Assembly (NCBI GenBank): GCA_900184925.1
Contig: FXYJ02000003.1
Coordinates: 333,917-397,916 of the forward strand
Reading direction: 5' to 3'
Source: Ruminococcaceae bacterium HV4-5-B5C
GTDB lineage: Bacteria > Bacillota > Clostridia > Oscillospirales > Acutalibacteraceae
DNA: 64,000 nt
Part shown: piece by piece, positions 49,630-57,653 of the stretch
Layout of the letters: every line of letters starts with the position of its first letter
Position numbering within the stretch: the stretch's first letter is position 1
Position numbers and translations under genes: made by a program
Notes under the pieces: model-generated
What the model saw: the letters and a program-made list of their open reading frames with translations, nothing else
Database searches by the model: none
Told to the model about the DNA's origin: nothing

Positions 49630-50197
49630 CGACACTAAAAATATCCGGATGCTGCTTCGTGAGTGTCTGGAATGCGACGGCTATGACGTCACAACGGCGA
49701 GCGGGGGAACCGAAGCCCTCGGCTTTCTCTCGCACACGGAATTCGACCTGATTTTTCTCGATGTCCGCATGCCGGAAGTCAGCGGTACCGAGGTGCTTCG
49801 TCAGATGCGGCAGATGGGGGTCAGTACGCCGGTAGTTATGATCACTGCTTTCGGCACGGTGAAGAACGCGGTGGAATGTACTCAGCTCGGCGCCGTGGCG
49901 TATCTCCAGAAACCGTTTACCGAGAACAGAATCCGGCAGGTGTTGGAAGAAGTGCTGGATTCCCGGCCGGAACGGAAAAATGGGAACGACACTCTTGCGC
50001 AGGCGCAGCGCGAAATCCGGAGCGGTCGGTTCGCAGAAGCCGAGCGGATGCTGAAAAATTCACTGCCGTCCTACTTTATGGAACCGCTTGTCTATTCGCT
50101 GCTGGCGGAAGCGTATTACGGCCTCGGGCAGACGGAAGAGGCGGAAAAATGCCGCGGAATATCTCTGTCGCTGCAGGGGAACCGCACGCAGCCATAG
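49607..50197 (+). CDS. Receiver-domain protein with TPR-like C terminus, no DNA-binding domain
   Basis: A 196-residue protein with an NtrC-class receiver (DDTKNIRMLL, phosphoacceptor Asp in LIFLDVRMPE, Thr in MITAFG, Lys in LQKPFTENRI), followed at about 130-190 by a helical repeat resembling tetratricopeptide motifs (AQREIRSGRFAEAERMLKNSL ... LVYSLLAEAYYGLGQTEEAEKC). No DNA-binding or catalytic output is present. The start at 49607 follows GGGAGG inside the end of the kinase gene. It probably passes phosphate or makes protein contacts. Confidence 0.82.
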   Translation: MASVLVIDDTKNIRMLLRECLECDGYDVTTASGGTEALGFLSHTEFDLIFLDVRMPEVSGTEVLRQMRQMGVSTPVVMITAFGTVKNAVECTQLGAVAYLQKPFTENRIRQVLEEVLDSRPERKNGNDTLAQAQREIRSGRFAEAERMLKNSLPSYFMEPLVYSLLAEAYYGLGQTEEAEKCRGISLSLQGNRTQP

Positions 50198-50237
50198 AGG
50201 CCCATTCCCTGCTTTGCCCATTTCCATTCTTCGCATA

Positions 50238-50277
50238 AAAGCATGGGGTCCTTCCCAAAAGAAGGACCCCATGCTTT
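50238..50277 (+). terminator. Terminator after the receiver/TPR gene
   Basis: A 17-base-pair perfect stem (AAAGCATGGGGTCCTTC and complement) with loop CCAAAA; a TTTG tail follows. The stretch from here to 50477 otherwise shows an AT-rich leader with no clear gene. Confidence 0.7.
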
Positions 50278-50477
50278 GTGTTATTCTTTATTCTCTGGCT
50301 TTCTGCGGGTCGTGCAGCCGCGGCATAAAAATGTTTTTGAGTAGATAAAAACGACTGATCTGTGACGTTTACAGCGGTATGGTTTAGTTAGTATTAAATT
50401 TATTATTAATTCTTACCGCTATGATTAATGCGGACCGGTATGCTAAAATAGCACCTAAGAAAATGGGGGGAATAGAA

Positions 50478-51530
50478 ATGATAAGTCTTGAGGAAAACGG
50501 GCAGGTCAACATGAAAGCACTGGAAATCGAGGATATCGTTGATATCTCGTTGCTGCAGAAGTTTCAGGACAATTTTGCCGTCGGTGTCAACTGCGCAAGT
50601 GTGACCGTCAACCGAAGCGGGCAGCCAATCACCAAACCGAGTTCCTATACGAGGTTCTGTACGGATTTTGTGCACCGTTCTTCCGTCGGCGACCGGAGAT
50701 GCGCGGAGTCGCACAACCGGATGGGCGAGGAAGCGGCCAGAACGGGAAGGCCGTATGTCGGCACATGCCACGCGGGTTTGATTGATTTCGCTGCGCCGAT
50801 TATTGTAAACGGGGAGCTGTTGGGAACCGTTTTGGGAGGGCAGGTTCTTTCTGCACAGCCCAAAGAAGAGAATTACCGATCTGTTGCAAGAGAAATTGGC
50901 GCAGACGAAGAGGGAATGGCCGGTGCTGTAAATGAAGTAAAAATCACTGAGATGGAAAATATCCGTGCGGCCGCTGAAGTGCTCTTTATTGTGGTAAACG
51001 CTCTTGCGCAGAACGGTTATACGAAGCTGCAGCTTGAGTCGATTGCGCAGAAGCTGGCAAGCAAGTTTGTCGAAGTTTCCGCCACGCTGGAAGAACTGGC
51101 ATCCTCCGCGCAAAGTATCCAGACGGAACAGAGCGGCCTGAATCAGGAAATTGCACAGATCGGCGAGTTCAACAGTAAGATTACTCATGTTCTGGGGCTG
51201 ATCAATAAAATATCCATGAACACCAAGATCCTCGGGATTAACTCTTCGATTGAGGCTGCTCATGCGGGAGAAGCCGGAGTCGGGTTTGCCGTGGTGGCAA
51301 GAGAGATTAATAACCTTTCCGAGAGTTCCAAAGAAATGGCGGATGAAATCGCCCAGCTGACGAAGAAGATCAGTGAATCCATCCATTCGACGGTTACTCA
51401 TTCCGAGGTAACGCTCTGCACTTCCAACGAACAGGCCAAAGCATTGGAAGATATTGCAGTCTCTGTTCAGCAGATTACCTATTTGGCGGAGGAACTGAAC
51501 GACCTGACAAATGTTGCCGTCAGTGAGTAA
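50478..51530 (+). CDS. Soluble chemoreceptor-like protein with PocR sensory domain
   Basis: A 350-residue protein without membrane segments. Residues about 15-170 form a PocR ligand-binding domain with conserved cysteines and histidine (YTRFCTDFVHRSSVGDRRCAESH ... VGTCHAGLIDFAAPIIVNGELLGTVLGGQVL). Residues about 190-350 are a short methyl-accepting signalling domain with the hairpin tip INKISMNTKILGINSSIEAAHAGEAGVGFAVVAREINNLS. PocR domains sense small diols or hydrocarbon derivatives in propanediol use. Coupling to a chemotaxis output suggests cytoplasmic metabolite sensing. GGGGGGAATAGAA precedes the ATG. Confidence 0.85.
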   Translation: MISLEENGQVNMKALEIEDIVDISLLQKFQDNFAVGVNCASVTVNRSGQPITKPSSYTRFCTDFVHRSSVGDRRCAESHNRMGEEAARTGRPYVGTCHAGLIDFAAPIIVNGELLGTVLGGQVLSAQPKEENYRSVAREIGADEEGMAGAVNEVKITEMENIRAAAEVLFIVVNALAQNGYTKLQLESIAQKLASKFVEVSATLEELASSAQSIQTEQSGLNQEIAQIGEFNSKITHVLGLINKISMNTKILGINSSIEAAHAGEAGVGFAVVAREINNLSESSKEMADEIAQLTKKISESIHSTVTHSEVTLCTSNEQAKALEDIAVSVQQITYLAEELNDLTNVAVSE

Positions 51531-51587
51531 CGGGTGCGAAAGGTAAAAATAAACTGCGGCGTTTTTAAGAAACAAAGAGTACCAGTG

Positions 51588-51635
51588 ACCGAAAAAAGGA
51601 GCCTGCCCTTCCACGGGATAAGCTCCTTTTTCGGT
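51588..51635 (+). terminator. Terminator of the PocR-chemoreceptor gene
   Basis: ACCGAAAAAAGGAGC and GCTCCTTTTTCGGT pair around a 19-base loop. The loop carries GCCTGCCCTT, also found in the repeats at 57.5-62 kb. Confidence 0.7.
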
Positions 51636-51703
51636 TCATGCCGACTTTTCGGTCTGCTTCGCAGAAGGAGCAGGCACCTTCTGCTCATTTTGGGCGAAGA
51701 AAG

Positions 51704-51739
51704 AAAACGGCCGTCTCCTTTGGGGAGACGGCCGTTTTT
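51704..51739 (-). terminator. Terminator of the RNHCP gene
   Basis: AAAACGGCCGTCTCC and GGAGACGGCCGTTTT form a perfect stem; both flanks carry A or T runs, so it can serve either convergent gene. Confidence 0.8.
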
Positions 51740-51752
51740 GCATGAACTCGGT

Positions 51753-52178
51753 TTACTTCATTCTGCCTTCGCCGCCCATGAGCGCGGTCATTTCTTCGAT
51801 GCGCTCAATCGGGAACGGCGGGGCACTGAGGGGTTTCATGGCGATGCTCATCAGCTTCATGGGGTTATCATCCGCAGCCACGCGGTTGGAAGACAGCGCC
51901 CCACAGCGGCGGCAGCGGTGAATGATTGCCCACTCGCCGTTCTTTCGTACCCAGACTGCCACGGGGTCCATGATTCCGCCGCAGTCAGAGGCACGGTCGC
52001 CCGGTTCCACGTCTACATGAAGGCTGGAAAGGCAGTTGGGGCAGTGGTTGCGGTGCTCGCTTCCGGCCCCGTCGGGAAAGACCTGCCGTCCGCAGACCTT
52101 GCAGAGAAAGGTGTCGTTGCAGGCGTGTGTTTTGTAATAACCGTTTTCATACTGTTTTCGCTTGTTTTCGCGATTCAT
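51753..52178 (-). CDS. RNHCP-domain zinc-ribbon protein
   Basis: A 141-residue protein with CxxC pairs (FLCKVCGRQV, RNHCPNCLSS, HRCRRCGALSSNR). The name-giving RNHCP motif is present verbatim, with GDRASDCGGIMDPVAVWVR between. The family is short, cytoplasmic and of unknown function, often annotated as RNHCP domain protein; zinc binding is likely. A leader hairpin (GGGAGG with CCTCCC at 52213-52247) lies in front of its ribosome site. Confidence 0.82.
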   Translation of the reverse strand: MNRENKRKQYENGYYKTHACNDTFLCKVCGRQVFPDGAGSEHRNHCPNCLSSLHVDVEPGDRASDCGGIMDPVAVWVRKNGEWAIIHRCRRCGALSSNRVAADDNPMKLMSIAMKPLSAPPFPIERIEEMTALMGGEGRMK

Positions 52179-52212
52179 TTTTGTTCCTCCTGAAAATTGA
52201 AAGGCACCTTTC

Positions 52213-52247
52213 GGGAGGAATGCGGAGAATATTTTCGCAAACCTCCC
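52213..52247 (-). promoter_or_regulatory. Leader hairpin in front of the RNHCP gene
   Basis: GGGAGG...GCG pairs with CGC...CCTCCC around an AT-rich loop in the 5' leader of the minus-strand gene, about 35 bases upstream of the start codon. The arm contains a GGAGG, so it could influence ribosome access. Confidence 0.4.
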
Positions 52248-52346
52248 GGTTAGCGAACAATCTCCGATTTAAAAGTGCTGATTTTCAAAAAGCATCTCTC
52301 CTGTAGTTCGTAGTTTTATGGCAATGGAGTTTTGCGCTGTTTTTGC

Positions 52347-52459
52347 GGGTGTTCACAAATTTCAGCGGCACGCCCATGCGCCCCGCCGCCGAATCCCCGG
52401 CCTGCTCCCCTGCATGTTTCGGGTCGTTTGCATGGTTGCCTGACCTCGCTGCCTCACCC
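52347..52459 (-). ncRNA. Candidate structured RNA upstream of the RNHCP gene
   Basis: This 113-base minus-strand stretch folds as a nested rod: GGGTG/CACCC (52459-52455 with 52351-52347), CAGCG/CGCTG (52451-52447 with 52367-52363) and GGCAaCCATGC/GCATGGgcgTGCC (52440-52430 with 52379-52368), with a GC-rich interior. A TATACT element (52471-52466) with a TTCAAA -35 lies just upstream. The GC content is far above the flanks. It is not a tRNA, tmRNA or riboswitch that I recognise. It could be an independent small RNA or a long leader. Confidence 0.4.
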
Positions 52460-52691
52460 AGCTCTTAGTATAACACGAAATCGTGTAAGTTTTGAAGCCA
52501 GTTTTGAAGAAAGAATTTCGTCGGATGACAATTTATGGTATACTGATACCCGGCTAAATTGAGAGCCTTTTATCAGTGAGAATCATGAACTTCATTACCC
52601 CCGGAAATTTTTCGTTGCCGCCTCTGAACAGATGCCCGGAAGGAGACCCGGAGATCTCTGCGACCCTATAAAATTGCGGAAGGAAATCACT

Positions 52692-54653
52692 GTGAAGTTT
52701 TCGGATGCCGTTAAAATGACCGGGGAAAAAAAGAAAATCTTAAAGATCGTGACTATATTTCTTGCAACCGGTCTGACGCTTTTTCTGATCTTCCTGTTTT
52801 TCGCCAATATCAGCCGCAGCTCGCAACCACTCAGCAGAGGCACTCTGGACCTGAAAAACTGGAAGGGAGAACAGGGGGAGATCATCCCCCTCAACGGGGA
52901 ATGGAACTTTTACTGGAACCGGCTGGTCTCATACGATGATATTACAAAAAAAGCTGCCGTACCGGACGTAACCGTTAACGCCCCGGAAGTATGGAACTCT
53001 TACCATATTGAGAATCAAAAGCTTTCCGGTTTTGGCTGCGGTACATACAGACTGAAAGTTACCGGCGCAGTCAAAGGCGAACGGCTCGCTTTGTGGGTCC
53101 CGACTTTTTCCACAGCCTATCGGCTCTATATCGACGGCAGTCTTGCGGCGGTCAACGGGAATGTCTCCGCGCAGAAATCGCAGGGTGTCGCGCAGTACAA
53201 ACCGCAGATGGTGGAGTTTACGCCGGAGTCGAGTGAATTCAACATTATCATTCAGGTTTCCAATTACACCTATGCGCGCGGCGGCATGTGGTATACGCTG
53301 TATCTCGGAACCTCGGGGCAGATCTACGATCTCGAAAAGAATATCACAAAAAGGGATTTTTTTCTCCTCGGCGGATTTCTTCTGATGGGATTTGTTTTTC
53401 TGTCGATCTGGATGCTTCGCAAAACGGAAACAGGCAACCTGATTTTCGCGGTTTTATGTTTTTTTGCTATTTGCAGAACTCTCATTTACGGAACTTATTT
53501 CATCAATTCGATTTTTCCCGCCTCCGGTATTGAGGGAATCGTGCGGATCGATTATCTTCTGCTTACCGGATTCCCCGGAATGCTCAGTCTGCTGATGACG
53601 AATCTGTTCCGGAACGAAGTCAGGGCGAAGGCCGCACGTCTGTTTGTTGCCTATGGCGCCGTGTCGGCGCTGATTGTGCTGTGCACCCCCATTTTCTTTT
53701 TCACGCAGCTTACCTACTTTGTGGAAGCGGCGGACTTCCTGATCATGGTTTACCTCGTGGAACGAATCTTCGTGGCGGTTCTTCATGACCGGGCGGATGC
53801 GTCGACCACGCTTGCCAGCCTGATTTTTGTTCTGGCGGGCGTTACGTATGATATCCTATTTCAGAACAATGCGATTCAGGGCGGATATTTCGAAATGGCT
53901 CCGGTCGGCTTTTTTATCATGCTCACTCTTGAGGCGTTTGTCCTCGCAAGACGCTTTGTGGCGGAAAGGCAGAGAAACGAGGAAATGCTGGAAGCGCTCC
54001 GGCTTTCCACGCAGAGGGAGCAAAATGCCCAGCTCAAATTTCTGAAGTCGCAGATCCGCCCGCATTTTGTCCACAACTGCCTTAATACGATTATTTCCGT
54101 TTCGCGCGATGACATGGATCAGGCGCGCGATCTTCTGATTGAATTCAGCAATTATCTTCGGGGTTGTTTTGACTTTAAGAATCTTGACGACGTTATTCCG
54201 ATTGAAAACGAGCTGGAACTGGTCCGGTCTTATATGATCCTCGAGCAGGCGCGTTTCGGCGACAGGCTTCGGGTTGAATACGATATTGATGAAACAAGCC
54301 TGATGGTTCCGCCGCTGATCCTCCAGCCGCTTGTAGAAAACGCCGTGATCCACGGCATACGGCCGAAACCCGAGGGCGGGAAAATCCTGATTTACGTAAA
54401 GTGTCGCGGTACCATAACGCGGCTTGGCGTCATGGATGACGGCTGCGGGTTCCCGAAGGAACGAATTGGGCGGATTTTATCCGGCACGGAGACGTCGAGG
54501 GGCGTGGGCATCGACAATATCAACCAGCGCCTGAAAAAGCTTTTTGGCTCATCGCTGCAGATTCATAATCTGGAAAGCGGCGGGGTTGATGTATTTATGG
54601 AAATCCAGATGAACGGAGACGGGGAAAATGATACGGGTTCTCTTGGTGGATGA
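52692..54653 (+). CDS. 7TM-DISM histidine kinase (LytS-like kinase core)
   Basis: A 653-residue kinase starting with GTG at 52692 after AAGGAA. One helix at about 15-37 leads to an extracytoplasmic jelly-roll domain (DISMED2; LPLSRGTLDLKNW ... GYRLKVTGAVKGERLALWVPTF-like region), then seven closely spaced helices (about 215-410), a coiled linker, the His_kinase motif RPHFVHNCLNTIISVSRDD and an ATPase domain with PPLILQPLVENAVIHGI and DDGCGFP. The domain set is typical of carbohydrate- or envelope-sensing kinases. It overlaps the response regulator gene. An extended -10 (TGGTATACT) lies near 52535. Confidence 0.8.
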   Translation: MKFSDAVKMTGEKKKILKIVTIFLATGLTLFLIFLFFANISRSSQPLSRGTLDLKNWKGEQGEIIPLNGEWNFYWNRLVSYDDITKKAAVPDVTVNAPEVWNSYHIENQKLSGFGCGTYRLKVTGAVKGERLALWVPTFSTAYRLYIDGSLAAVNGNVSAQKSQGVAQYKPQMVEFTPESSEFNIIIQVSNYTYARGGMWYTLYLGTSGQIYDLEKNITKRDFFLLGGFLLMGFVFLSIWMLRKTETGNLIFAVLCFFAICRTLIYGTYFINSIFPASGIEGIVRIDYLLLTGFPGMLSLLMTNLFRNEVRAKAARLFVAYGAVSALIVLCTPIFFFTQLTYFVEAADFLIMVYLVERIFVAVLHDRADASTTLASLIFVLAGVTYDILFQNNAIQGGYFEMAPVGFFIMLTLEAFVLARRFVAERQRNEEMLEALRLSTQREQNAQLKFLKSQIRPHFVHNCLNTIISVSRDDMDQARDLLIEFSNYLRGCFDFKNLDDVIPIENELELVRSYMILEQARFGDRLRVEYDIDETSLMVPPLILQPLVENAVIHGIRPKPEGGKILIYVKCRGTITRLGVMDDGCGFPKERIGRILSGTETSRGVGIDNINQRLKKLFGSSLQIHNLESGGVDVFMEIQMNGDGENDTGSLGG

Positions 54654-55746
54654 TGAAAAGCCGGCGCTGAAAGAAATGAGTTACCTGCTGCAGGATTATC
54701 CGGAAGTAGAAATTGTGGGGATGCTACAGGACGGGCGGGAGACGCTTCAGAAAATAACGGAGCTGAAACCGGATGCGATTTTTCTGGATATTGATATGCC
54801 CGGAGTGAACGGTCTGGAGCTGGCAATGAAGATTCAGGAGCTTCACGCGGGCGTCATGATTATCTTTGTTACGGCATATTCGGAGTATGCGCTGGACGCT
54901 TTCAGAGCTTATCCGCTGGATTATATCATGAAGCCCGTGAACAAGCGGCGCTTTGACCGCACGATGCAGCACCTTGAAGAGCAGCTCGGCCTCAGAAAGT
55001 CGGCTCCTCACAACAGCGGAAAAGCACAGATTCACTGCTTTGGAAACTTTGAAGTTTTCACAGAAGACGGTGAAAAAAAGTACATGAAATATGCCACGCG
55101 TCAGACAAAAGAAATGTTTGCCTATCTGATTGCTCATTTCGAACGGACCGTGACGCGGAAAGATCTGATTCTGGATATTTTCGGCGGCGTGGAGGACAAA
55201 AAGACCGTCAGTCTCCTTTATGTGACAGCCTACAATCTGCGCCATGCGCTGGAAAATATCGGTGTTGACCGGAACAGCGTCACCATCGACGGAAAATATT
55301 CTCTGAGAGCGGAAAGCGGAGTGTGCGATTACATCGATTTTGCCCGGTTTACGGCGCAAAATCCGGTGATCGGAGTTGAGAACGTCGAAGCAGCCGAGCA
55401 GGCTGCGGAGCTCTATCACGGAGCTTTTCTCGAAAACGAGGATTATTTCTGGGCGGAAGAAATCCGGGCCGAAATGGAAGTGCGGCTTGAGCGCCTGCTC
55501 ATAGGAATTGCGGACTGCCGTTTTGAAATGCGGAAAACGCATGGGTGTGAAAAAGCGCTGATCACGCTGATTCGGCTCAATCCGCTGTCCGACGGCGGGA
55601 ACCGCGCTCTTCTCGACCTGTATATGAAAACCGGAAACGTTCCGAAGTTCAGGGAACATTATGAAAAATATGCCTGCGTACTGCAGAAGGAATTCACTGC
55701 GGCACCGGCGCAAAAATATGCCGATTTTTATTCCAGTGCCGGGTAA
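54628..55746 (+). CDS. Response regulator with SARP-type winged helix and BTAD domain
   Basis: A 372-residue regulator: receiver at about 1-120 (VDDEKPALKEM, phosphoacceptor Asp in AIFLDIDMPG, Lys in IMKPVNKRR), a winged helix at about 132-225 (IHCFGNFEVFTEDGEKKYMKYATRQTKEMFAYLI), then a bacterial transcriptional activation domain with helical repeats (about 240-370; AAELYHGAFLENEDYFWAEEIRAEMEVRLERLLI). This AfsR/SARP-like output is unusual for a kinase of the LytS type, which normally pairs with LytTR regulators. GGGGAA precedes the ATG. The two genes overlap by 26 bases. Confidence 0.85.
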   Translation: MIRVLLVDDEKPALKEMSYLLQDYPEVEIVGMLQDGRETLQKITELKPDAIFLDIDMPGVNGLELAMKIQELHAGVMIIFVTAYSEYALDAFRAYPLDYIMKPVNKRRFDRTMQHLEEQLGLRKSAPHNSGKAQIHCFGNFEVFTEDGEKKYMKYATRQTKEMFAYLIAHFERTVTRKDLILDIFGGVEDKKTVSLLYVTAYNLRHALENIGVDRNSVTIDGKYSLRAESGVCDYIDFARFTAQNPVIGVENVEAAEQAAELYHGAFLENEDYFWAEEIRAEMEVRLERLLIGIADCRFEMRKTHGCEKALITLIRLNPLSDGGNRALLDLYMKTGNVPKFREHYEKYACVLQKEFTAAPAQKYADFYSSAG

Positions 55747-55811
55747 AGTATAAATTTGCTTCTGGCTGCCCGGACTCAGGCAATGCCGAAATATTGCATA
55801 CGATTCAGACG

Positions 55812-55846
55812 AGACAGGCCTGACACCCAAATGGTGTCAGGCCTTA
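55812..55846. terminator. Terminator after the BTAD regulator gene
   Basis: AGGCCTGACACC and GGTGTCAGGCCT form a 12-base-pair perfect stem around CAAAT. A weak T tail follows on the plus strand. Confidence 0.65.
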
Positions 55847-55930
55847 TGACGTTATCCGATTCTGCAGATTCACTCTTTGCTTTCGAAGCACTTCGATTAG
55901 CATCAATCAGGCTGTCTTGCGTCGCTGATT

Positions 55931-57220
55931 CTAATCTTTAGGGATACAAATGACCTGGCAGTGCACTAAATGGCGGAAATCGATATTGGGATTTGCCGCC
56001 ATAATCGCGGAAGGACTGACACTTAGCTTATTCGCAATTCTGTTGAGCGTATCGCCCGACATAACAGTATAGCGCCATGTGTTTTCTCCGCAGCAGTTGA
56101 AGGGCACGCAGAGATATGTCCCTGCCTGCAGACATTTCGGATTGATCCCCGGGTTTTCATTCAATATGCTCTGAACGCTGACATAGAAATTCCTCGCTAT
56201 GTCGGAAATGGTGTCACACCTTTTGATGCAGTATGCAAAATGGCGGGAAGAAGTGGCTGCAGCCTGTGAGACGACAGGGTTTGGCGAAGCTGTGGGGGCA
56301 AGAGGGGCTGCCTTCGCCGGAGGAGCTGCCTGAGACGTTTGAGCCGGGGACACTGCCTTACCGGACGGAGCAGGGGCGCCCTGCGAAGCAGGAATACAGA
56401 GGGTGGAACCAATCTGTAAATTCTGAGGGTTTACCCCGGGGTTGGCGTCGAGGATGCTCTGGGTGCTGATTCCATAAGTCTGCGAAAGCCTCCAGATGGT
56501 GTCTCCGCTTTGAATCGTGTAGGCAAAAGTACCTTTCGGGCAGGTTGCAGGCATTTCCGAAGTCAGGGGAGCCGTCTGAATCATGGGAACTGTCTTAACG
56601 GGGGGCGCCGCCTTGCCGGTCGGAACCGGTGCAGTCTGTGAAACTGGAATACAGAGAGTGGAACCAATCTGTAAATTTTGAGGGTTGATGCCGGGGTTGG
56701 CATCGAGGATGCTCTGGGCGCTGATGCCATAAGTCTGTGAAAGCCTCCAGATGGTGTCTCCGCTTTGAATCGTGTAGGCGAAAGTGCCGTTCGGGCAGGT
56801 TGCAGGCGGAATTCCCGAAGTCATGGAGTCCGCCTTAACAGACGGAGCCGGCGCAGTCCGCGCGATCGGAATGCAAAGAGTGGAACCAATCTGTAAATTC
56901 TGAGGGTTGATGCCGGGGTTGGCGTCGAGGATGCTCTGGGTGCTGGTACCGTAGGCCTGTGAAAGCTTCCAGAGGGTGTCACCGGAATGTACGGTATAGG
57001 AGAAGGTTCTGTCCGGACAGGAATGGGGAGAAGTCGGGGAAGCTGAATTTGTCGGGATACAAAGGATTGAGCCAATCTGCAGGTTGTTGGCATTAACGCC
57101 GGAATTCGCGTCAATGATACTTTGAAGACTGACACCGTAGAACTGTGAGAGTTTCCAGAGAGTATCGCCCTTCGTTACAACATGTTGCGTTGAACCGGAA
57201 GGGCATGTTTCGAAATACAT
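55931..57220 (-). CDS. Cys-rich protein with six LysM domains, candidate spore or wall protein
   Basis: A 429-residue protein with six LysM domains at about 11-56, 73-118, 147-192, 232-277, 328-373 and 382-427, joined by Pro/Ala/Ser linkers. Domains 1-4 are each preceded by a CP motif and closed by LCIP; domains 5 and 6 are more divergent (LCVP, ICIP), so each may hold a disulfide. There is no signal peptide or anchor, as in the Bacillus spore coat assembly protein SafA, and a CATAnnnTA element lies upstream. LysM binds N-acetylglucosamine polymers. Domains 2-4 are nearly identical at the DNA level. An alternative is secretion by an unusual route. Confidence 0.8.
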   Translation of the reverse strand: MYFETCPSGSTQHVVTKGDTLWKLSQFYGVSLQSIIDANSGVNANNLQIGSILCIPTNSASPTSPHSCPDRTFSYTVHSGDTLWKLSQAYGTSTQSILDANPGINPQNLQIGSTLCIPIARTAPAPSVKADSMTSGIPPATCPNGTFAYTIQSGDTIWRLSQTYGISAQSILDANPGINPQNLQIGSTLCIPVSQTAPVPTGKAAPPVKTVPMIQTAPLTSEMPATCPKGTFAYTIQSGDTIWRLSQTYGISTQSILDANPGVNPQNLQIGSTLCIPASQGAPAPSGKAVSPAQTSQAAPPAKAAPLAPTASPNPVVSQAAATSSRHFAYCIKRCDTISDIARNFYVSVQSILNENPGINPKCLQAGTYLCVPFNCCGENTWRYTVMSGDTLNRIANKLSVSPSAIMAANPNIDFRHLVHCQVICIPKD

Positions 57221-57273
57221 AAAGCAACACCCGTATCTGTAAAATTAATCGGATATAAAATTCTTATCTCCAC

Positions 57274-57299
57274 TATTTTATGTGAACGGGATATTTTGT
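57274..57299 (-). promoter_or_regulatory. Possible sigma-K-type promoter of the LysM gene
   Basis: On the minus strand CATAAAATA (57282-57274) matches the CATAnnnTA -10 pattern of Bacillus sigma-K, with AC 15 bases upstream (57299-57298). The start codon is 54 bases downstream. No sigma-A promoter is evident here. The motif is short, so support is modest. Confidence 0.4.
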
Positions 57300-57527
57300 T
57301 GCATGATATGCATTTAGCAGGCGGCTTTCTAGGATGCGCGTTTGGGCTGATTCTTGAAAATTCATTCACGAACACTGCGAATAACAGTAAAGTTTGGGGA
57401 AACCTGCGTAGATGATGAATTTGCGGAAAGTCAAAAAAACAGAGCAGTGCAGGGCTGAATACGGGAAACACGCGCCTACACAGCGGTCACTTCAATCGGA
57501 ACAGGCTTTTCTTCTGGCGTGAACCTC

Positions 57528-57632
57528 AAAAAGAGCCTGCCCTTACAGGGCAGGCTCTTTTGTGGTCGGAGTGAAATGATAGGACTTGGAGAAACCCAGT
57601 AATACCAATGGTTTATAGGCAATCTGCAAACA
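57528..57632. repeat. Terminator-bearing repeat, copy B1
   Basis: About 105 bases nearly identical to 58540-58645. They begin with a hairpin (GAGCCTGCCC, loop TTACA, GGGCAGGCTC with A and T flanks), then a GGTCGGAGTGA segment like a decayed tRNA 3' end, then a shared tail that runs up to the stop of the membrane protein gene. It may act as that gene's terminator. The rest of 57221-57527 carries no gene that I can see. Confidence 0.75.
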
Positions 57633-57653
57633 GTATTTTACAATAAATACATT

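Noticed and set aside
52347..52459. Reading the GC-rich RNA candidate as SRP RNA
   Set aside because: GGTCAGG and GGAGCAG segments occur, but they are about 30 bases apart and the GGAA-tetraloop hairpin of domain IV is not between them.
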